NCBI GenBank assembly: GCA_024278415.1
Contig: JAJRTI010000634.1
Location: 1-12,753, forward strand
Reading direction: 5' to 3'
Length of the DNA stretch: 12,753 nucleotides
Origin: Planctomycetota bacterium
GTDB lineage: Bacteria > Planctomycetota > Brocadiia > JAJRTI01
The notes below the pieces were generated by a model. The model was not told the origin of the DNA. It did no database searches and worked only from the letters and a program-made list of their open reading frames with translations. A program made the translations under genes and the position numbers. Below, in pieces: positions 1-6,246 of this stretch; position 1 is the stretch's first letter, and each line of letters begins with the position of its first letter.

Positions 1-60
1 AGGGTTGCGAGCTTCGCTCGCGAACCCTGGGCTGGTTTACGGAAGCCCGTTGGGCTTCCC
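1..60. repeat. Double palindrome (two adjacent hairpins with 3-nt loops)
   Basis: Two strong hairpins lie back to back. The first pairs AGGGTT/AACCCT (1-6 with 23-28) and GCGAGC/GCTCGC (7-12 with 16-21) around a TTC triloop, with G22 bulged. The second pairs GGAAGCCC (41-48) with GGGCTTCC (52-59) around GTT. They are joined by a 12-nt linker. No T-tract follows either stem, so a simple intrinsic terminator is not supported. From memory, similar two-hairpin units are dispersed in planctomycete-like genomes and resemble REP/BIME elements; that is family knowledge rather than something shown here. The left end may be cut off by the window edge. Confidence 0.6.
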
Positions 61-418
61 AGAGGCCGAACCCGCCCGGACCGGCCAAAGGCTCAGCCAC
101 GTTTTCTGCGCATGGCTGTAGCACTTGGCTGAAATGTTACTGCTGAGGAAAGACAATGTCGAAGGCTAAAGGTGCGGTCGCCGGGCTCCGATAGGACGGT
201 GAACGCGCATATCGCCGGTCCCCCGTTATGGACAAATCACCATAACGCCGGATGTCCCGTGGATATGGTAGCCGCCGGGTTGCGGCGAGCACGAATCCGG
301 CAGTGTGTGTTCCCCAAACCGCCATATGGCTACCATCCGAGCGGGGGGATGCCCGGCAAATGGAGATTTGTGTAGAACGAGAAGTTATGTTGCTACCCGC
401 GACGCAGCACTGATTGCC
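61..418. other. Gene-free stretch with two inverted repeats
   Basis: No convincing gene is seen in this stretch. It holds an 8-bp inverted repeat, CGTTATGG (224-231) with CCATAACG (240-247) and an 8-nt loop. A wider 9-bp inverted repeat pairs ATGGTAGCC (265-273) with GGCTACCAT (328-336). I looked here for an attC-like 5' half of the kind present at 1103 and did not find one, although GGTGAACGCG at 196-205 resembles the 3' half of such sites. It presumably carries the promoter of the following gene, but I see no clear -35/-10 pair. Confidence 0.4.
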
Positions 419-1105
419 ATGTCAAAACCCGCCGCCGATCATGCACTTGCCATCATCAAGGCCGGCGTATCCGCCGTTCCCGTGGTCGGTGGTTCGATCG
501 CGAGCCTAATCGGTGATTACATCCCGGCTGCGACGCAACGCTCGGTCGATAAGGCCATCGACTTGCTACGCCAACGTCTCAACGACATGGAAGACCGCAT
601 CGATCCTCATGCCGTCAACAAAGAGGAATTCTCCGAACTATTCAAAACCTGCTATTTAACGATCGTTCGCACGCACCAAAAATCCAAACTCCGGGCCGCT
701 GTCGCGTTGCTTGTAAATATTCTGCTCAAAGATGGCGATCCCGAAAAACTGTCCTATACCGAACTGGATCATTTCGCGCGGTGTGTCGATGCACTTTCCA
801 TCGGTGCAATCGAAGCTTTGGGGCATGCAGTTGTGACCGCACGACAACGTGAACGTCGGCGATTTGGCCGCGAAAACGTCCGATTGGATTTCGGCGACAT
901 TCACCGCCGGATTCCTGAAATGGCCCCTGATTTGTTGATGGGCTTGCTCGAAGAATTGAATTCATTTCATCTGGTCCACCTGACGGGCTCGCCCGGTGTC
1001 CGAACGGAAAACTACGGAAACTATCCGCTTGAACTTCCGCCGATCGGTTGCCGGTTTGCAACTCACCTATTGCAATTGGATGCCGATGGAGAAAACGCAA
1101 CATAA
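419..1105 (+). CDS. Uncharacterised 228-aa protein with N-terminal Gly-rich hydrophobic segment (cassette gene)
   Basis: I do not recognise a characterised family. The protein begins MSKPAADHALAIIKAG and has a hydrophobic, Gly/Ala/Ile-rich segment (about residues 14-35, including AVPVVGGSIASLIG) that could insert in or lie on a membrane. A predicted mostly helical body follows, with a coiled-coil-like stretch (about 38-62, SVDKAIDLLRQRLNDMEDRI) and a Leu-rich C-terminal part. From memory, this layout recurs in a widespread hypothetical family with a 'SAIPVVGG'-like N-terminus and a C-terminal 'T.LG..FL' motif. The frame is open from 305, but 419 is the first ATG giving a sensible N-terminus; there is no clear Shine-Dalgarno, so the start is uncertain. 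The TAA stop is also the first bases of the attC-like site, as in integron cassette genes. Codon use is less GC-biased than in the genes after 2 kb. Confidence 0.65.
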   Translation: MSKPAADHALAIIKAGVSAVPVVGGSIASLIGDYIPAATQRSVDKAIDLLRQRLNDMEDRIDPHAVNKEEFSELFKTCYLTIVRTHQKSKLRAAVALLVNILLKDGDPEKLSYTELDHFARCVDALSIGAIEALGHAVVTARQRERRRFGRENVRLDFGDIHRRIPEMAPDLLMGLLEELNSFHLVHLTGSPGVRTENYGNYPLELPPIGCRFATHLLQLDADGENAT

Positions 1106-1229
1106 CAAGGCGTTGCACCGGAGCACGCTCGTCTTTCGGCTTTTCAGCGTCATCTCCTTCGTTTACGCTTGTTGGTTGTTCAAACGTTAATCGCATTGGG
1201 CCGCGTGCCCGGTGAACTTGGTCGTTCGT
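1103..1229 (+). other. attC-like integron recombination site (first)
   Basis: An imperfect stem-loop has the anatomy of an integron attC site. The outer AAC (1104-1106) can pair with GTT (1224-1226). GTT (1112-1114) pairs with AAC (1215-1217), leaving G1115 unpaired. CACCGG (1116-1121) pairs with CCGGTG (1209-1214), A1122 is extrahelical, and GCACGC (1123-1128) pairs with GCGTGC (1203-1208). Unpaired single bases on one arm only are the hallmark of folded attC recognised by integron integrase. The variable terminal part holds a nested ACGCT (1125-1129)/AGCGT (1146-1150) pairing. Total length, about 127 nt, is close to the long VCR-type sites. The outer R boxes are degenerate against RYYYAAC/GTTRRRY. 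No integrase gene is visible. The neighbouring gene's stop codon is embedded in the site, and the next gene starts 18 nt after it. Confidence 0.65.
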
Positions 1230-1246
1230 CGTGAAAGGACGACGCG

Positions 1247-1747
1247 ATGGACACTGTTTACGTCGAAACATCAATTGTCAGTCATGCCTCAGCGTGGCCG
1301 AGTTCAGACATCCAAACTGCCGCTATTCAACATCAAGCTCGCCTGTGGTGGTCAACCGAACGACTCAACCTCGAGCTGGTCGTATCGCAACTTGTAATCG
1401 ACGAGGCATCCGCAGGCGACCCGTCGGCTGCGGCGGAATGATTGAAGCTGCTTGACGGTTTGCCAATTGTCCCAATCGACAACGATGTTCGAACGTTAGC
1501 GCGTGAGATCGTGTCTGCATCCCTGATGCCACAAGAAGCGGCCGCGGATGCGCTTCACGTTGCCGCTGCTGCCGTAGCGAGGGTCCAATACCTGTTGACG
1601 CTCAACTGCAAGCATATCGCCAACGCTCACGAGCTTCCCCGCATTTACCGACTGCTCGATGAACGCGGTTTTGGCCAACTGTTGATTTGTACGCCTGCTG
1701 AATTCCTTGGCGGAGACGATGATGATCACAAAGAATCCCATTCTTGA
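1247..1747 (+). pseudogene. PIN-domain (VapC-like) toxin interrupted by an in-frame TGA
   Basis: The ATG at 1247 has a good ribosome site, AAAGGA at 1234-1239 with 7-nt spacing. The product starts MDTVYVETSIVSHASAW, the acidic beta-1 motif of PIN ribonucleases, with D2 and E7 as candidate metal ligands. It continues with ELVVSQLVIDEASAGDP (conserved acidic E53), then meets TGA at 1439-1441. Translation in the same frame resumes exactly with LKLLDGLPIVPIDN and carries the later PIN acidic and Asn motifs, AADALHVAAAA and LLTLNCKHIANA, then CTPAEFLGG, ending at TGA 1745-1747. Full length would be 166 codons, normal for the family. Homologues as I recall them have Arg at this point (AAA-R-L), so a CGA to TGA transition explains the break. 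The part after the stop could restart at TTG 1442, but it would lack the first catalytic strand. A toxin-dead allele is likely; a sequencing error is the main alternative. Confidence 0.8.
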
Positions 1748-1946
1748 TGAACTGCACGCGGTCCGAGAGAAACTGCTGGATGACGCTGGCGGAACGCTCG
1801 ACGCATTGGTTGACCGTCTTCAAGCCGAAGAGCAGCAGTCCGATCGGCCACGGTACAAAGCACTACGCACAATCCGTTGCACCGAAGCGGCGAAGTCGGG
1901 CGAACTCGCGATGGTCGATCAATCGTTGCCGCACGGTGATCGGTGA
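1722..1946 (+). CDS. Probable antitoxin partner of the PIN toxin (74 aa)
   Basis: This small gene overlaps the end of the PIN frame by 26 nt. GGAG at 1712-1715 sits 6 nt before ATG 1722 (an ATG at 1719 is also possible). The N-terminal part, NPILDELHAVREKLLDDAGG followed by LDALVDRLQ, matches the form I recall for the short protein usually encoded directly downstream of this PIN subfamily ('DPIVEEVRAIR...DLDAI'). Such partners presumably neutralise the toxin by complex formation. The last 25 residues or so are encoded by the attC-like sequence starting near 1867, so they are probably non-native read-through rather than a domain. The overlapping, translationally coupled arrangement is typical of toxin-antitoxin pairs. 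With the toxin nonsense-mutated, this gene may be an orphan or itself decaying. Confidence 0.6.
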   Translation: MITKNPILDELHAVREKLLDDAGGTLDALVDRLQAEEQQSDRPRYKALRTIRCTEAAKSGELAMVDQSLPHGDR

Positions 1947-1954
1947 CGTTAAAG
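1867..1954 (+). other. attC-like integron recombination site (second, degenerate)
   Basis: The 5' arm (from 1870) closely resembles the same part of the first site: CAA..CGTTGCACCG.AGC is shared, 16 of 19 bases by my alignment. CACCG (1880-1884) pairs with CGGTG (1934-1938) and GCGGC (1887-1891) pairs with GCCGC (1928-1932). Unequal unpaired bases between the stems (AA against A) mimic extrahelical positions. The right end, GTTAAAG (1948-1954), is one base from the GTTRRRY core box. The left R'' box has decayed to GCACAAT, losing the invariant AAC. The site is shorter than the first (about 88 nt). Together the two sites delimit a cassette of roughly 720 bp that contains only the toxin-antitoxin pair. 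Confidence 0.55.
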
Positions 1955-1997
1955 GAAACGACGAACGAGAGCCGAATGGACTCGTCGCATTGACGGC

Positions 1998-2029
1998 ACA
2001 AGTCCGCTACGACCCGTCAGGGGACTTGT
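1998..2029. terminator. 8-bp hairpin between the cassette region and the Nudix gene
   Basis: ACAAGTCC (1998-2005) pairs perfectly with GGACTTGT (2022-2029) around a 16-nt loop. It lies just beyond the stop codon of the minus-strand Nudix gene, where a transcription terminator would be expected. No T-run follows on either strand, so a canonical intrinsic terminator is not shown. It may be a different kind of palindrome. Confidence 0.3.
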
Positions 2030-2050
2030 CTACGCGCGGACACAGTGCGG

Positions 2051-2551
2051 CTACAAGATCTCAAACCGCAGCACCTCGTATCGCCCCTCGTCCTCGCGCA
2101 TGCTCGCCTCCACAATGGGCGCGTCGTCGGTGGGCCGGAGCAGCAACGACTCGATCATGAGGTAGTCGGTGGGGATGATGCGGTCGCGCTCGCGGGGCAG
2201 ATCCTCGACCTTGAACCATCGCAGTTGCCCCTCCTCGCCATGGGTGTGCGCGTCGTTGGCCGCGGCGAGCCGGCATACGAACAGCACGAAGTGGGCGACG
2301 TTCACCGCGCCCTCGACCAGCGTCTCGTTCACGACTCCCTTCACACGCTCGAAGCGCGCATCAAGTTGCGTCTCCTCCTGAGCCTCTCGCTCCGCGGCCT
2401 CAGCGATGGTCTCGCCCAGCTCTACCTTGCCGCCCACCAATCCCCAATAGCCCTGGTACGGAGGCTTGCGGCGCCGGATCAGCAGCAGCCGGTCCTCGTG
2501 CATGATGCCGCAAAGCACGACGGTGAGTATGCGGTCTGTGGCCATGGCCAT
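2051..2551 (-). CDS. Nudix hydrolase (MutT/8-oxo-dGTP diphosphatase-like)
   Basis: This encodes a Nudix pyrophosphohydrolase of 166 aa that cleaves a nucleoside diphosphate linked to another group; MutT-type members remove oxidised dNTPs. The Nudix box is clear: G-K-V-E-L-G-E, then REAQEE, giving GX5EX7REUXEE. The Gly usually following EE is replaced by Gln (EETQL), which is tolerated in some members. WGLVGGKVELGE and the preceding LLLIRRRKPPYQGYW match the MutT/MTH1 style. ATG 2551 is preceded by GGAGG (minus strand, 2560-2556) with a tight 4-nt gap; ATG 2545 (10-nt gap) is the alternative. The frame is open further upstream, but that part overlaps the ABC gene. It lies 31 nt after the exporter stop on the same strand and is probably cotranscribed with it. 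The exact substrate cannot be told. Confidence 0.88.
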   Translation of the reverse strand: MAMATDRILTVVLCGIMHEDRLLLIRRRKPPYQGYWGLVGGKVELGETIAEAAEREAQEETQLDARFERVKGVVNETLVEGAVNVAHFVLFVCRLAAANDAHTHGEEGQLRWFKVEDLPRERDRIIPTDYLMIESLLLRPTDDAPIVEASMREDEGRYEVLRFEIL

Positions 2552-2582
2552 AAGTCCTCCCGGGGAATTGGTTGCCGTCGGC

Positions 2583-4463
2583 CTACAAAGCCTGCCCTGC
2601 ACCGCGGAACTGCATGTCGTGCAGCCGGCGGTACTCGCCGCCCTTGTCGAGCAGCTCCCGGTGGGTTCCCTCCTCCGCGATGGTTCCCTTCCTGAGCACG
2701 ATGATCTTGTCCGCGTGGCTGATCGTGGATAGCCGGTGCGCGACCACGAACGTCGTGCGGCCCACCATGAGCTTGTTCAGCGCGTCTTGCACGAGTCTCT
2801 CGGATTCCGAGTCCAGCGCGGACGTGGCTTCGTCGAGGATTAGGATCGACGGGTTCTTCAAGATGGCCCTGGCGATGGTGATGCGCTGGCGTTGGCCGCC
2901 GGAGAGCTTTTCGCCCATCTCGCCCACGTTCGTGTCGTACCCGTTGGGCAGGTCGTTGACAATGAAATCGTGGCAGTGCGCGGCGCGGGCCGCGGACTCG
3001 ATGTCCTCCACCGTCGCGTCGCGCCGGCCGTAGCGGATGTTCTCGGCGATGGATCGGTTGAAGAGGAACGGCGACTGCGTGACGATGCCGACGTGGTCCA
3101 TGAGTGAGGCGTGCCTGATCTTGCGCACGTCGACGCCATCGATCTCCACCGCGCCCTCGATCGGGTCGTAGAAGCGGGGGATAAGGTTCAGCACCGTGGT
3201 CTTGCCAGACCCGCTTTCGCCCACGATGGCGACCACGCTTCCCCTGGGCGCGTCGAAGCTCACGTGGCGCAGCACCGGCTCGCCGCCATCGTAGGCGAAT
3301 GTCACGTTCTTGAACGCGATGCCGTGGTTTAGGCCATCCATCTCGATGGCGTCCGGCGCGTCCGGCAGCCGCGCGTCCACGTCCATCAGATGCACAATGC
3401 GCTCCATGGCGGCCAGCGACTCTTGGAGCGAGTTGTAGGCCTTGGTCAAGCGCTTGATCGGCCGCGGCACCATGAACGCAAGCGCGGCAAGGCACGCGCT
3501 GAAATTCGAGAACGTCACGATCCCCTTCTTGAGCAGCACGCCGCCGGCGATCAAAATCGCGGCCAGCGCAAGGCCATTGACGAGGTCGGTCGTGGCGCTC
3601 GCCGCGGCCCGTGCGCGGATCATGCGCGTGACCTTCTCCAAGAAGCGCTGGTTCACCTGGTGGAAGTACTCGCTCTCCTCGCTCTCCATCTTGAACGCCT
3701 TGACCACGCGGATGCCGGTGAAGAGTTGCGTCATCGCGTCGGTGAGGTCGGCCAAGCGCTCGAGCGAGCGCCGGGATTGCTTGCGCACCTTGCGGCCAAA
3801 GATCTGCATGGGCAAAATGATGGCCGGCGCGCCGATGAGCGTGAGAAGCGTCAGCTCCCAACTGAAGCAAAGCGCCATGGCCAGGCCGATAACCAACTGG
3901 ATGGGCTGTAGGAAGAGGTCGCCGAAGAGAAACGTGAGCGACCGTTGTGTGACGAGGATGTCGTTGGTGAGGTTGGATATCAACTCGCCGCTACGCTTGC
4001 TCTCGAAGAAGCTGAGCGAGTAGGGGAGTAGGCGGTCGCAGAGCGTGTTGCGGATGTCGACAACGGCCCCCCAAAGCACCTTCGCGCGGAAGTACGAGAG
4101 ACAGAAGTTCGACACGAACATGACCGGCGCGAGCATCGCGGCGATAAGCCCGATGTGCATCAGCGAGTCGGTCCAGCGGTTCCACACCCTCAGCCACCAC
4201 TGCACCTCAGGCAGCGACTTGAACCAACTCTTGACCCCCGCCTTTGCCGTGTCGGCGCTGCGTGCAGGCGTGGCCTCAGGCTCTGGCTTCTTTGCCCCAT
4301 CGGCGATAAGGACATGGCCCAGCAGCGGCTTCACAAGCGAGACCTGCACCCCCATGGCGCCCGAATACACCACCATCCCCGCCACGGCGATGAGCCAGCA
4401 GCGCCAGTGGGGCAAGCCGAACTTGAACATGCGCAAGGTGAGCTTGACCGCTCGAGCGTCCAT
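2583..4463 (-). CDS. ABC exporter, MsbA-like half-transporter (permease-ATPase fusion)
   Basis: This 626-aa type IV ABC exporter half-molecule works as a homodimer in the inner membrane, and MsbA relatives flip lipid A-core or other lipids or drugs. The first membrane helix is at about 24-48. A long Pro/Ala-rich outer loop (about 55-98) precedes the second helix (about 103-125). Further helices lie near 180-222 and 295-335. Nucleotide-binding motifs are intact: A-loop Tyr391, Walker A GESGSGKTT (415-423), Q-loop Gln463, signature LSGGQRQR (520-527), Walker B LILDE (541-545), D-loop SALD (548-551) and switch His576. Catalytic Glu545 is present. The frame is open to GTG 4706, but ATG 4463 gives the normal N-terminus (MDARAVKLTLRMFK) and falls 79 nt after the predicted transcription start; no strong Shine-Dalgarno is seen. 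The long first outer loop is the only odd trait. Substrate is not predictable. Confidence 0.93.
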   Translation of the reverse strand: MDARAVKLTLRMFKFGLPHWRCWLIAVAGMVVYSGAMGVQVSLVKPLLGHVLIADGAKKPEPEATPARSADTAKAGVKSWFKSLPEVQWWLRVWNRWTDSLMHIGLIAAMLAPVMFVSNFCLSYFRAKVLWGAVVDIRNTLCDRLLPYSLSFFESKRSGELISNLTNDILVTQRSLTFLFGDLFLQPIQLVIGLAMALCFSWELTLLTLIGAPAIILPMQIFGRKVRKQSRRSLERLADLTDAMTQLFTGIRVVKAFKMESEESEYFHQVNQRFLEKVTRMIRARAAASATTDLVNGLALAAILIAGGVLLKKGIVTFSNFSACLAALAFMVPRPIKRLTKAYNSLQESLAAMERIVHLMDVDARLPDAPDAIEMDGLNHGIAFKNVTFAYDGGEPVLRHVSFDAPRGSVVAIVGESGSGKTTVLNLIPRFYDPIEGAVEIDGVDVRKIRHASLMDHVGIVTQSPFLFNRSIAENIRYGRRDATVEDIESAARAAHCHDFIVNDLPNGYDTNVGEMGEKLSGGQRQRITIARAILKNPSILILDEATSALDSESERLVQDALNKLMVGRTTFVVAHRLSTISHADKIIVLRKGTIAEEGTHRELLDKGGEYRRLHDMQFRGAGQAL

Positions 4464-4548
4464 GCGTGGAATCCGGAGTGAATGCGCAGAATGGGCGTAC
4501 CAAGGCGCCGGCATTGGGCAAAACGCGTGTGCCCCACTATCGCCGCGC

Positions 4549-4577
4549 ATCGTACCACAGCCCCGGCGCGAAGTCAA
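4549..4577 (-). promoter_or_regulatory. Sigma70-type promoter for the ABC exporter-Nudix unit
   Basis: On the minus strand TTGACT (4577-4572) is followed after exactly 17 nt by TACGAT (4554-4549). Five of six -35 bases and four of six -10 bases match consensus, including the key TA...AT. The start point would be near 4542, giving a leader of about 80 nt before ATG 4463. The same -10 hexamer and spacing recur in front of the large minus-strand gene at 12111. Confidence 0.6.
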
Positions 4578-4625
4578 CGCGACGAGAAGCTCCCCGCCCC
4601 CGCTGTGGGGCCGCGGGAGCGGCTC

Positions 4626-4683
4626 GCTCGTAGTGGCGACCGTAAGGGCGCCCTGCTTGTAGTGGCGACCGTGAGGGCGCCCT
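4626..4683 (-). repeat. Two tandem copies of the 30-nt TNAC hairpin element
   Basis: Two 29-nt units, 4626-4654 and 4655-4683, are head-to-tail and identical at 27 of 29 positions. Read on the minus strand each has stem GCGCCC, loop TTAC or TCAC, stem GGTCGC (one internal C/T mismatch), and tail CACTACGAGC or CACTACAAGC. They are inverted relative to the copy at 4711-4740, with which the second unit forms a long inverted repeat (4655-4678 with 4718-4740). Confidence 0.7.
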
Positions 4684-4710
4684 CTGCTCCCATGGCGAAT
4701 CGTCACCCGA

Positions 4711-4740
4711 GCGGAAGGCCCTCACGGGCCTACTACAAGC
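4711..4740 (+). repeat. 30-nt TNAC hairpin element, reference copy
   Basis: The element has lead GCGGA, stem AGGCCC (4716-4721), loop TCAC (4722-4725), stem GGGCCT (4726-4731), and tail ACTACAAGC (4732-4740). The stem is perfect. Other copies are at 4626-4683 (minus), 7610-7639 (minus), 7667-7696 (plus), 8841-8870 (plus), and probably 7365-7400 (minus, inside a gene). Confidence 0.7.
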
Positions 4741-4808
4741 GCTCATCCGCTGTGCCGCGAGCGATGCCACAGCACAAGCACGACGCGACACGTACCCGGC
4801 CCCAGCCG

Positions 4809-4866
4809 ATAATCAGGGGGCGCCATACGCAATAGAGATAATCAGGGGGCGCCATACGCAATAGAG
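4809..4866. repeat. Perfect 29-bp tandem duplication
   Basis: Two identical adjacent 29-bp units, 4809-4837 and 4838-4866, begin ATAATCAGGGGGCGCC and end ATACGCAATAGAG. There are no mismatches, so the duplication is recent or an assembly artefact. The remainder of 4464-4913 outside the promoter and repeats shows no gene. Confidence 0.9.
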
Positions 4867-4913
4867 GACTGAGGCGTCGAGTTCGTCATCCGCATCCGGC
4901 ATTTGATTCGTAA

Positions 4914-5169
4914 ATGAACCTTGGAAGCGTGACACGGTTCGAGTGCAATCATGTGAAGCTGCTCGCGGCGACCATCGACCTGTTGGGCCAGCGCACCGAG
5001 CAGACGTACGACGCTGCGCGGAGGCCTATCGAAGTGAAAGACGCGTTTGGCAACTCGACGACGTACCCGTACGACAGTGGGCCGGCTGACGAGCTTGAAG
5101 CATCGCCAGAATGATGGCAGCCCGATCTTCACCTTCGCAGACCAACACGATGCGGTGGGGAACATTTGA
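4914..5169 (+). pseudogene. Remnant of an RHS/YD-repeat protein
   Basis: The frame from 4914 encodes LLGQRTEQTYDAARRPIEV and then DAFGNSTTYPYD, two back-to-back YD repeats of the RHS type (consensus like DALGNRTTYTYDAAGRL). It stops at TGA 5112-5114. In the next frame (+1), 5110-5166 reads NDGSPIFTFADQHDAVGNI, another YD-like unit (F.Y.DAVGN), before TGA 5167-5169. So repeat sequence continues across a frameshift. Intact RHS proteins are thousands of residues long and act as secreted toxins or surface shells; here only about 80 codons remain, flanked by repeats, so this is a fossil. There is no usable start: TAA lies directly before ATG 4914. Confidence 0.7.
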
Positions 5170-5234
5170 CTTCTCGGCTGGCTTGTGGTTTCTTCTGCCA
5201 CTTTCACATTTCCTCTTTCGGCAGGAGTCCACCC

Positions 5235-6212
5235 ATGGCCAAGATCGCGCGAGTCGGATTCGTCGGCACCGGCGGTATCGCCAACTTCCACATGAACCAT
5301 CTGGAGAAGATGGACGACGTGAAGGTCGTCGCGGTGTGCGACGTGGTGGAGGAGAAGGTCAAGAAGGCGTCCGAGCGCTTCAGCGCGCCGGCCTTTGATT
5401 GCTACAACGAGATGCTGGACAAAGTGCCCATGGACGCGCTCTACGTCTGTGTGCCGCCCTTCGCGCACGTGGGCCAGGAAGAGGCCGCAGTCAAGAAGGG
5501 CCTCGCGCTCATGGTCGAGAAGCCGGTGCACCTCGACCTAGCCAAGGCCAAGAAGATCGCCAACGCGATCACGCGCAAGGGCCTCGTGTCCGCGGCCGGT
5601 TATCAAGACCGCTACCTCGACATCATCGACCGGCTCAAGGTTTACCTCAAGGGCAAGGACGTGGGGATGGCCATGGGCTACTGGATGGGCGGGATGCCAG
5701 GCGTGCACTGGTGGCGCGTGAAGAAGGAGTCCGGCGGCCAGGCCGTCGAGCAGACGACGCACATCTTCGACATGGCGCGCTACCTCTTCGGCGAAGTCAC
5801 GCACGTGCAAGCCGCGGGGCGCACCGGCCTCATGACGCACGTGCCCGACTACGACGTGGAGGACGCCAGCGCGGTCACGTGCTACTTCAAGAACGGCGTC
5901 GTGGCCACGATCTTCTCCGGCTGCTTCCTCACCGTGGGCAACAAGAGCGGCATCGACATGTGGACGCGCGACGCGTACATCGAGTACCGTGAACGCACGT
6001 CGCTCAAGATCGTGGAAAAGAGCGCGACGCTGGAGGCCAAGGTCGGAAACGACTTCGGCTTCGCGGAGGATCGCACGTTCATCGACGCGGTCAAGAAGGG
6101 CGACCCCACGCTCGTGCGTTCGAGCTACCCGGACTCGGTCAAAAGCCTCGCGGTCAGCCTCGCCGCGAACGAAGCTATGGCGACCGGCGCGAAGGTGAAG
6201 GTGAAGGCGTAG
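5235..6212 (+). CDS. Gfo/Idh/MocA-family NAD(P)-dependent oxidoreductase
   Basis: This is a 325-aa sugar or polyol dehydrogenase of the Gfo/Idh/MocA superfamily, probably cytoplasmic. The N-terminal Rossmann fold starts MAKIARVGFVGTGGIA, with the dinucleotide loop G11-T12-G13-G14. The conserved EKP motif is at 95-97 (MVEKPVHLD), where Lys96 is the usual catalytic residue. GGQAVEQTTHIFDMARYL (168-184) corresponds to the C-terminal-domain motif, with Asp179 and His176 in the usual catalytic positions. Length is normal. ATG 5235 is chosen because AGGAG (5223-5227) lies 7 nt upstream; the frame is open to TTG 5166, but that extension looks like non-coding sequence. The substrate is unknown. The nearby M20 enzyme and TIM-barrel isomerase suggest catabolism of a modified sugar. 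A weak TTGACT at 5166 may be part of its promoter, but no convincing -10 follows. Confidence 0.92.
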   Translation: MAKIARVGFVGTGGIANFHMNHLEKMDDVKVVAVCDVVEEKVKKASERFSAPAFDCYNEMLDKVPMDALYVCVPPFAHVGQEEAAVKKGLALMVEKPVHLDLAKAKKIANAITRKGLVSAAGYQDRYLDIIDRLKVYLKGKDVGMAMGYWMGGMPGVHWWRVKKESGGQAVEQTTHIFDMARYLFGEVTHVQAAGRTGLMTHVPDYDVEDASAVTCYFKNGVVATIFSGCFLTVGNKSGIDMWTRDAYIEYRERTSLKIVEKSATLEAKVGNDFGFAEDRTFIDAVKKGDPTLVRSSYPDSVKSLAVSLAANEAMATGAKVKVKA

Positions 6213-6246
6213 CCGCATGACGAAATAGGTCGTTGGCTCACGGACT

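Noticed and set aside
191..247. A third attC-like site before the 228-aa gene
   Set aside because: Only a GGTGAACGCG fragment resembles the 3' half; no matching 5' arm or R'' box is present upstream.
996..1190. 64-codon frame ending NKALHRS...LFKR as a gene
   Set aside because: It overlaps the 228-aa gene out of frame and its second half is the attC-like stem; it is useful only as a signature of the site.
1439..1441. Reassigned or selenocysteine UGA in the PIN gene
   Set aside because: Intact genes of the window contain no in-frame TGA and the antitoxin ends at TGA; no Sec hairpin is apparent after 1441. A simple nonsense mutation is enough.
2479..3870. Long minus-strand open frame (463 codons) overlapping the ABC exporter
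   Set aside because: It is an out-of-frame shadow of the exporter with Arg/Gly/Ala-biased composition and no domain signal, while the exporter frame has every ABC motif.
4464..4706. N-terminal extension of the ABC exporter to GTG 4706
   Set aside because: The extra 81 codons cross the hairpin repeats and the predicted promoter and have no membrane or signal character.
4626..4740. Possible CRISPR repeats
   Set aside because: The 30-nt units are either directly adjacent or inverted and dispersed over 4 kb, with no regular unique spacers and no cas genes.
5166..5234. Upstream extension of the dehydrogenase start to TTG 5166
   Set aside because: The extra 23 residues are unlike the family N-terminus, whereas ATG 5235 has AGGAG at ideal spacing and begins the Rossmann fold directly.
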